Below, in pieces: positions 59,392 to 64,000 of a stretch of 64,000 nt of DNA (positions are counted from its first letter, which is position 1; the number at the start of each line of letters is the position of its first letter). The notes under the pieces were generated by a model. The model was not told where the DNA came from. It did not search any database and was given only the letters and a program-made list of their open reading frames with translations. The position numbers and the translations under genes were made by a program. Source of the DNA: Micromonospora sp. WMMD882 (GTDB lineage: Bacteria > Actinomycetota > Actinomycetes > Mycobacteriales > Micromonosporaceae); NCBI RefSeq assembly GCF_027497255.1, contig NZ_CP114903.1:4464001-4528000 (forward strand). Reading direction: 5' to 3'.

Positions 59392-59946
59392 ATGCGCTGG
59401 ACCGTGCTCGACACCCCGATCGGGGACCTCTCCGTGGCCGTGGCGGACGGGGCGGTCTGCGGTGTGCGCTTCGGCCGGGTGGAGCCGCCGACCGCCGAGC
59501 CGCCCGGTGGGCCGCCGGCCACCGAGTCGCCCGCCGGTCCGCCGGCCGCTGAGCCGCCGGGCGGGCCTGGCGCTGGCGACGACGAGCTGTCCCGGTGGGC
59601 GGCGGCGGAGCTGGACGCGTACTTCGCGGGCGAGCTGACCGGGTTCACCGTGCCGGTGGCGGTCCGCCGGGGCTCGGAGTTCGAGCGCGCCGTCTGGCAG
59701 GCGATGACCCGCATCCCGTACGGCGGGACGCTCACCTACGGTGAGGTGGCGAAGGCGCTCGGCGATCCGGGGGCGGCGCGGGCGGTCGGGGTGGCCTGCA
59801 ACCGCAACCCGCTGCCGGTGATCGTCCCCTGCCACCGGATCGTCGGGGCCGGCGGAAAGCTTGTCGGTTTCGGCGGCGGCCTGCCCCGCAAGGTCCACCT
59901 GCTGGAGTTGGAGGCCCGGGTGACCCTGCAACGCGCCTGGTCCTGA
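59392..59946 (+). CDS. ogt: Methylated-DNA-protein-cysteine methyltransferase
   Basis: 184 residues. The active site is IPYGGTLTYGEVAKALG, NPLPVIVPCHRIVGAGGKLVGFGGGLPRK with the acceptor Cys in PCHR. Between the N-terminal strand (VRFGRVE) and the helical part is a Pro/Ala/Gly-rich insert of about 30 residues with repeated EPPGGPPA-like units, absent from typical family members. It repairs O6-alkylguanine by suicide transfer. Confidence 0.93.
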   Translation: MRWTVLDTPIGDLSVAVADGAVCGVRFGRVEPPTAEPPGGPPATESPAGPPAAEPPGGPGAGDDELSRWAAAELDAYFAGELTGFTVPVAVRRGSEFERAVWQAMTRIPYGGTLTYGEVAKALGDPGAARAVGVACNRNPLPVIVPCHRIVGAGGKLVGFGGGLPRKVHLLELEARVTLQRAWS

Positions 59947-59988
59947 CCGGTTGGGCGCAGGAGCAGTTGGCGGCTGGTGTCGGCTCCG

Positions 59989-60108
59989 TCAGGAGGGCAG
60001 ATTTCCGTCCGGCCGCAGCCCGGCGATGAAGGCCGTCCAGGCGACCGAGGGGTAGACCAGGGTTGGCCCGGTGCGGTCCTTGCTGTCGCGTACGGCGACG
60101 CGTCGTGC
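59989..60108 (-). pseudogene. Truncated DUF397 domain
   Basis: The minus-strand frame ends RRVAVRDSKDRTGPTLVYP and SVAWTAFIAGLRPDGNLPS, the characteristic second half of DUF397 proteins (VAVRDSK...L.F....W.AF). The first half, with its usual WRKSSRS-type pattern, is missing and upstream sequence is unrelated, so this is probably a 5'-truncated gene. Intact DUF397 genes normally follow an XRE-type regulator, absent here. Confidence 0.6.
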
Positions 60109-60333
60109 ACGCCGCCGCGCTGCGCCGATGGTTGGCCCCGTACCGCAGGGGCAGTCCACGCCCGGCCCCGCTGCTGACCCGCACGTGGCGGCTGCGGCTC
60201 GGCACGGCGACGGGTGAACCGGGTCGGCTGCCGGAATGTGCGACGTCCCCACAGCGCTCGGGACGAAGATCGGGGCAGGCCGACACGGCTTGCCCAACTG
60301 ACCCACCAGAAGGAGAAGTAGTGCCGAGCGTGG

Positions 60334-60360
60334 TTGACGTACCGCAGGAGCGGTTATACA
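60334..60360 (+). promoter_or_regulatory. Promoter of the toxin-antitoxin pair
   Basis: TTGACG at 60334-60339 and TATACA at 60355-60360, a 15-base spacer, slightly short. It is much less GC-rich than its surroundings and lies eight bases before the ATG. Autoregulation by the ribbon-helix-helix antitoxin is expected. Confidence 0.5.
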
Positions 60361-60368
60361 ACTCTGGT

Positions 60369-60575
60369 ATGGCCTTCACCCTGAACCTCAAGCCCGAAGT
60401 CGAGCAGCGGCTCAAGGAGATCGCCGAGGCCGAGCACCGCTCGATGCACAAGACTGTCGAGGTCGCCGTGCAGGCGTACCTGGACCGGCACGAGCGCGAC
60501 GAGTGGACCCGCCAGGCTGCCCGCCGGGTCTTCGAGGAGGACGCCGAGTTCTTCGAGATGCTGGGGGACCGGTGA
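60369..60575 (+). CDS. Ribbon-helix-helix antitoxin
   Basis: 68 residues from the ATG at 60369. AFTLNLKPEVEQRLKEIAE and HRSMHKTVEVAVQAYLD form a ribbon-helix-helix. The tail (RRVFEEDAEFFEMLGDR) is the acidic toxin-binding end. A GTG at 60321 could add 16 residues, but that would run through the promoter. The stop overlaps the toxin start (GTGA). Confidence 0.8.
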   Translation: MAFTLNLKPEVEQRLKEIAEAEHRSMHKTVEVAVQAYLDRHERDEWTRQAARRVFEEDAEFFEMLGDR

Positions 60576-60958
60576 GACAAACCTGGCCGGACGCAGAAGA
60601 CCTGCTGACCCTGCTAGCCGAGCACACCGGCCCGCGTAGCCAGGTGCGGGATGCCGGGATCCTGGTCGCTGCGGCGGCCCGGCCGCACGCGCGCCTGATC
60701 GGCCGAGCCGCCTACCCCACCGTGCTGGACAAGGCGGCGGCGCTGCTGCACGGGCTGATGATGTGGCGCCCACTCGATCTGTGGAACGCCGGACTCGCCT
60801 GGGCCGCCACGCGGATCTTCCTGAGCCGCTCCGGCTTTGTCCTGAGTATGCCGGCGAAGGAGCGGATGGCGTTGACCGACGCGTTGACCAGTGGCGAGGT
60901 CGACTCGGTCGAGGAGTTGGCGTTGCGGCTGTCGCCGTACCTGGAGATGTCGGTCTGA
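60572..60958 (+). CDS. Doc/Fic-like toxin with a degenerate active motif
   Basis: 128 residues. The Doc fold is evident: LLAEHTGPRSQVRDAGILVAAAARPHARLIGRAAYPTVLDKAAALLHGLM, then LAWAATRIFLSRSG. The Fic motif (HPFxxGNxR, or HPLVDGNKR in Doc) is replaced by RPLDLWNAG: the catalytic His, the Asp/Gly and the Arg are lost, and only Asn remains. Related actinobacterial Fic-like toxins also show degenerate motifs. It may be an inactive descendant, a protein-binding toxin, or one with different chemistry. Confidence 0.75.
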   Translation: MRQTWPDAEDLLTLLAEHTGPRSQVRDAGILVAAAARPHARLIGRAAYPTVLDKAAALLHGLMMWRPLDLWNAGLAWAATRIFLSRSGFVLSMPAKERMALTDALTSGEVDSVEELALRLSPYLEMSV

Positions 60959-60970
60959 CCGCGACGGCGA

Positions 60971-61000
60971 GGGCCGGGCCCCGTGCGGAGCCCGGCCCTT
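60971..61000. terminator. Hairpin between the toxin gene and ino1
   Basis: GGGCCGGGC (60971-60979) and GCCCGGCCC (60990-60998), exact nine-base arms, followed by TT. Both flanking genes end here, so it can serve in both directions. Confidence 0.7.
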
Positions 61001-61021
61001 CGACGTACGGCGGTCAGCGGG

Positions 61022-62101
61022 TCAGCGCTCGACCTCGCCGGCGATGAACGCCTCGACGGCGGCGTGCGCGTCGTGGTCGGCGTACTGCACCGGCGGGGAC
61101 TTCATGAAGTACGACGAGGCGGAGAGGATCGGGCCGCCGATCTTGCGGTCGAGGGCGATCTTCGCGGCGCGGACCGCGTCGATGATGACACCGGCCGAGT
61201 TCGGCGAGTCCCACACCTCAAGCTTCAGCTCCGCGTTCAGCGGGGCGTCACCGAAGGAGCGGCCCTCCAGGCGGATGTACGCCCACTTGCGGTCGTCCAG
61301 CCACGGCACGTGGTCGGACGGGCCGATGTGCACGTCGCTCTTGGCCATCTCGTGCGGCACCTGGGAGGTGACCGACTGGGTCTTCGAGATCTTCTTCGAG
61401 ACCAGCCGGTTGCGCTCCAGCATGTTCATGAAGTCCATGTTGCCGCCGAAGTTGAGCTGGTACGTGCGCAGCAGCTCGACGCCACGGTCCTCGAAGAGCT
61501 TCGCCAGCGCGCGGTGCACGATGGTCGCGCCGACCTGGCTCTTGATGTCGTCACCGACGATCGGCAGGCCCGCGTCCTCGAACTTCTTCGCCCACTCCGG
61601 GTCGGAGGCGATGAACACCGGCAGGGCGTTCACGAACGCGCAGCCGGCGTCGATCGCGGCCTGGGCGTAGAACTTGTCGGCCTGCTCGGAGCCGACCGGC
61701 AGGTACGACACGACCACGTCGACCTGCGCGTCGCGCAGCGCCTGGACCACGTCGACCGGCTCGGCGCCGGACTCCTCGATGATCTCCCGGTAGTACTGGC
61801 CCAGACCGTCGAAGGTCGGACCGCGCTGCACGGTGACGCCGGTCGGCGGCACGTCGCACAGCTTTATGGTGTTGTTCTCGCTGGCCACGATCGCCTCGGC
61901 GAGGTCCATGCCCACCTTCTTGGCGTCCACGTCGAACGCCGCGACGAACTGCACGTCCGAGACGTGGTAGTCGCCGAAGGTGACGTGCATGAGACCCGGG
62001 ACGCGGTCGTTCGGGTCGGCGTTGCGGTAGTACTCCACGCCCTGCACGAGGGACGAGGCGCAGTTACCCACACCGACGATGGCGACGCGGACGGAGCCCA
62101 T
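61022..62101 (-). CDS. ino1: myo-Inositol-1-phosphate synthase
   Basis: 359 residues from the ATG with AGGAGG eight bases upstream. The NAD-binding start [21 protein letters not shown] is typical of the short actinobacterial group. Core residues are in [46 protein letters not shown] and [12 protein letters not shown]. It converts glucose 6-phosphate to inositol 1-phosphate, the entry to phosphatidylinositol and mycothiol. The PadR regulator gene lies immediately upstream, with its stop codon 24 bases away, as in mycobacteria. Confidence 0.96.
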   Translation of the reverse strand: MGSVRVAIVGVGNCASSLVQGVEYYRNADPNDRVPGLMHVTFGDYHVSDVQFVAAFDVDAKKVGMDLAEAIVASENNTIKLCDVPPTGVTVQRGPTFDGLGQYYREIIEESGAEPVDVVQALRDAQVDVVVSYLPVGSEQADKFYAQAAIDAGCAFVNALPVFIASDPEWAKKFEDAGLPIVGDDIKSQVGATIVHRALAKLFEDRGVELLRTYQLNFGGNMDFMNMLERNRLVSKKISKTQSVTSQVPHEMAKSDVHIGPSDHVPWLDDRKWAYIRLEGRSFGDAPLNAELKLEVWDSPNSAGVIIDAVRAAKIALDRKIGGPILSASSYFMKSPPVQYADHDAHAAVEAFIAGEVER

Positions 62102-62124
62102 AGCGTCTGCCTCCTTCTTCTTCA

Positions 62125-62763
62125 TCACGGCCGCTCTTTCCTGGACTCTCCAGGCGGAGGCGGACTGCTGTCTTCTCGTCGGCCGACGGCCGGCCCGCTG
62201 GCGGGGGCCGTCGGGGGCCGGCCGGAGCGCTCGTTGGCGATGAGCTCCTCCAGCCAGCGAACCTCGCGCTCACAGGCGTCGAGGCCGTGGCGTTGAAGTT
62301 CGAGGGTGTACGCGTCGAGGCGTTCGGCCGCCCGGGCCAGCACGTCGCGCAGGCCCTCCCGGCGTTCCTCGATCTTGCGTCGGCGACCCTCCAGGATCCG
62401 TAGCCGGGTGGCCTGGTCGGTCCGGGCGAAGAACGCGAAGTGCACCCCGAAGCCGGTGTCGTCGTACGTCTCGGGGCCCGCCTGGGCGATCAGTTGGGCG
62501 AAGCGCTCCTTGCCCTCCGCCGTGATCTTGTAGACCACCCGGCCGCGGCGGCTGGTGAGCGCGGGAACCTCCTCGGCGGTGGCCGGCGCCTCGTCAGCCT
62601 CGGTGATCCACCCCGCTGCCTGGAGCCGGCGCAGCGTGGGGTAGAGCGAGCCGTAGCTGATCGCCGCCCGGATCGCCCCCAGCTTGGCGGTGAGCTCCTT
62701 GCGCAGCTCGTAGCCGTGCATGGGGGATTCCTGGAGCAGGCCGAGGATGGCGAACTCGAGCAC
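62125..62763 (-). CDS. PadR-family transcriptional regulator
   Basis: 212 residues, GTG start. [24 protein letters not shown] opens the winged helix of PadR (residues 1-85), with [19 protein letters not shown] and [15 protein letters not shown]. The C-terminal half is a long helical Vir-like dimer domain ending in a Pro-rich tail. It lies upstream of ino1 in one unit. A perfect palindrome in front of it is the likely operator, so it probably regulates itself and inositol synthesis. Confidence 0.92.
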   Translation of the reverse strand: MLEFAILGLLQESPMHGYELRKELTAKLGAIRAAISYGSLYPTLRRLQAAGWITEADEAPATAEEVPALTSRRGRVVYKITAEGKERFAQLIAQAGPETYDDTGFGVHFAFFARTDQATRLRILEGRRRKIEERREGLRDVLARAAERLDAYTLELQRHGLDACEREVRWLEELIANERSGRPPTAPASGPAVGRREDSSPPPPGESRKERP

Positions 62764-62810
62764 CGGTCATCCTCTCTGCTCCCCCGTGGACGCGGACCGG
62801 TCGGTCGATG

Positions 62811-62833
62811 CGATGTATCGGACCGATACATCG
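62811..62833. promoter_or_regulatory. PadR-type operator: 11-bp perfect inverted repeat
   Basis: CGATGTATCGG (62811-62821), one A, then CCGATACATCG (62823-62833). It contains ATGTAT...ATACAT, the ATGT/ACAT signature of PadR boxes. It lies 48 bases before the PadR start and about 110 bases before the divergent DUF5318 gene. Confidence 0.85.
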
Positions 62834-62942
62834 CACGTTAGCGCCTTCCGTTCATCTGGGCAAACCCCGATAAACAAGAGCGTGTCGTCACGGAACGTGA
62901 GCGTTGTCGCCCCGTCGGGTCCGAGCGCGTACCCTTTGCCGC

Positions 62943-63389
62943 ATGCGTACGCAGCGCCAGGTCGTCGACTACTCGCTCCAGAAGCGGGCGGTGCTGCGCG
63001 AGGTCCTCTCCGGCCGGGTCGGCACGTACGACGTCTGCGACGCGTCGCCGTACCTCAAGAACGCCGCGCGGTTCCATGGCGAACCGACCGAGCAACGGTG
63101 TCCGATCTGCCGACGGGAGAACCTCACCCACGTCCACTACATTTACGGGGACGAACTCAGGCAGTCCGCCGGTCAGGCGCGCACCCGGGCCGAGTTGCCC
63201 GTGCTGGCGATGACACTGCGTGAGTTCCAGGTGTTCGTGGTGGAGGTGTGCCTCGGATGTGACTGGAACCATCTCGTCGAGCAGTTCCTGCTCGGCCGGG
63301 ACGGCCTGGTCACCGGCGCGGGCGACGGGCAGGAGCAGGACGCGGTCGGTGGCCCGACCGCGCGGCGGAGGCGAGAGGCGCAACGGTGA
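62943..63389 (+). CDS. DUF5318 protein
   Basis: 148 residues. Sequence MRTQRQVVDYSLQKRAVLREVLSGRVGTYDVCDASPYLKNAARFHG and the cysteine pairs CPICRREN and CLGCDWNH suggest a small zinc-ribbon fold. The last 25 residues are basic and disordered. It is divergent from padR. In mycobacteria the same gene (Rv0049) lies between padR/ino1 and ponA1, supporting the identification. Function unknown; likely nucleic-acid or protein binding. Confidence 0.87.
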   Translation: MRTQRQVVDYSLQKRAVLREVLSGRVGTYDVCDASPYLKNAARFHGEPTEQRCPICRRENLTHVHYIYGDELRQSAGQARTRAELPVLAMTLREFQVFVVEVCLGCDWNHLVEQFLLGRDGLVTGAGDGQEQDAVGGPTARRRREAQR

Positions 63390-63505
63390 CCGCGACGCCC
63401 TCGGCCGTCGCCGACCTGGTTCGAGCGGATGAACGGCGTGGCACAGCTCACGGCAAACCGGTGGTGGCGTACCCGCGTCCCACCGCGACCGGCAGGGTGT
63501 GAGGA

Positions 63506-64000
63506 ATGAACTCGTACGGCGATCCCAGTTCCCCGCGTGGGCGGGCCCGGATCCCGGGCTCGGACGGTGACCCCGGAGCGGGGGCGGACGACGCGTACCG
63601 CCGTCCCGCCGAGGACGACCGGGGAACCGGCTGGTCTTCCGGCTACGACGGGGCGACACCGGCCGGCCGGGCCACCCCGACACCCCGGGCGCCCGGCTCC
63701 AGCGGGCGCGCCTCGGTGGCCGGCTCGGCGTCCGTACCCCCCCGTGGTGGCATGGCGCCCCCGATCAGCCCGCCGCCGTCCGGCTCGGCCTCGGTCGGCC
63801 GGGCCGGCGCGGGGCGGGCCTCGGTGCCCGTTCCGCCGGCCGGTGGTGGTCGGGCCTCGGTGCCGGTCTCCCCGGCCGGCGGCCGGGCCCAGGTCGGCGG
63901 CGTCGGCCCCAGCGGTCGGGCGTCGGTCGGTGGTCAGCCGAGCGGTCGGGCGTCGGTCGGCGCAGGCTCCAGCGGTCGGGCGTCGGTCGGGGCGGCGTCC
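63506..64000 (+). CDS. Start of a probable class A penicillin-binding protein (cut by window)
   Basis: The frame from the ATG at 63506 stays open for 165 codons to the window end. MNSYGDPSSPRGRARIPG leads into an Arg/Gly/Ser/Pro-rich disordered head that passes into repeated GRASVG units. No enzyme domain is reached. By position after DUF5318 it should be the ponA1-like penicillin-binding protein, whose cytoplasmic head is disordered in actinobacteria. That is inference; only the head is visible. Confidence 0.55.
   Translation, partial: MNSYGDPSSPRGRARIPGSDGDPGAGADDAYRRPAEDDRGTGWSSGYDGATPAGRATPTPRAPGSSGRASVAGSASVPPRGGMAPPISPPPSGSASVGRAGAGRASVPVPPAGGGRASVPVSPAGGRAQVGGVGPSGRASVGGQPSGRASVGAGSSGRASVGAAS
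63893..64000 (+). repeat. GRASVG-coding tandem repeat
   Basis: AGCGGTCGGGCGTCGGTCGG recurs at intervals of 27-30 bases (starting near 63911, 63941 and 63971) and codes for SGRASVG. It continues to the window edge, so its full length is unknown. Confidence 0.8.

Larger units (their letters stand above)
59947..60368. other. Region with DUF397 remnant and antitoxin promoter
   Basis: About 420 bases. The 59989-60108 part matches the end of a DUF397 gene (separate entry). The rest has open frames with Arg/Leu-rich translations and no supported gene. TTGACG at 60334-60339 and TATACA at 60355-60360 lie before the antitoxin ATG. Confidence 0.5.

Noticed and set aside
60063..60368. N-terminal extension of the antitoxin to 170 residues
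   Set aside because: The frame is open, but it would run through the TTGACG/TATACA promoter and antisense to the DUF397 remnant. The ribbon-helix-helix starts at the ATG at 60369.

Overview
The window is very GC-rich, codon-biased actinobacterial chromosome. Gene content and order (rpmH-rnpA-yidD-yidC-jag-rsmG-parA-parB to one side; dnaA-dnaN-gnd-recF-dciA-gyrB-gyrA-DUF3566-tRNA-Ile-DLW39-tRNA-Ala to the other) place it at the replication origin. A Micromonospora-like member of the Micromonosporaceae is the best guess, from gene order and protein style only. oriC lies at about 29.2-29.7 kb between dnaN and dnaA. Genes left of it mostly run on the minus strand and genes right of it on the plus strand, so core genes are read away from the origin.

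Region by region. 0.3-4.2 kb: a minus-strand series SGNH hydrolase-sseA-tetR-accC. 4.3-8.4 kb: proS, a CBS-pair protein, a SufE-like protein, an FrnE-type DsbA and a YbaK-type deacylase. 8.5-14.5 kb: two small membrane proteins, a 1504-residue P-type ATPase and a GAP-family membrane protein. 14.8-16.6 kb: a small, less GC-rich islet against the 3' end of tRNA-Ala, with a broken VapBC-like remnant, a LinA/LnuA-like nucleotidyltransferase, a P-loop kinase-like protein and a coupled 50-residue ORF. 16.6-31.7 kb: the gyrase-recF-dnaN-dnaA core, in which gyrA carries a full-length intein directly after its catalytic tyrosine. 32-39.5 kb: ribosomal protein L34, RNase P, membrane insertion and chromosome partition genes, with four perfect parS sites, two of them inside the parA reading frame. 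40-53 kb: a HIT-like protein, an ATP-grasp D-Ala-D-Ala ligase-like protein coupled to an aminotransferase, a GNAT protein, a CwlM-type amidase, trxA-trxB, an anti-sigma factor, SigM, a pseudokinase and MurJ. 53-59 kb: pcnA, a VOC protein, an SPFH/NfeD pair, and a secreted esterase with a CBM2 domain. 59.4-64 kb: ogt, a DUF397 remnant, a Doc-like toxin-antitoxin pair, ino1-padR, a DUF5318 gene and the start of a gene that by position should be a class A penicillin-binding protein.

How the parts work together. The centre initiates replication (DnaA, oriC), loads the helicase (DciA), supplies the clamp and gap repair (DnaN, RecF), relieves supercoiling (GyrAB) and segregates the origin (ParAB-parS). 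The right flank couples this to envelope growth (YidC, MurJ, CwlM, pseudokinase, penicillin-binding protein) and to redox and envelope stress (TrxAB, SigM with its anti-sigma factor). DnaA boxes recur outside oriC: before dnaA, between gyrB and gyrA, beside parS at 39.4 kb, and between murJ and the pseudokinase.

I do not see an unmistakable new multi-gene system. The strongest unusual items are the GyrA intein, parS embedded in parA, satellite DnaA-box clusters, a Doc-like toxin with a lost Fic motif, the LnuA-like resistance islet, an exact PadR-type palindrome, and expanding in-frame DNA repeats in several envelope proteins.
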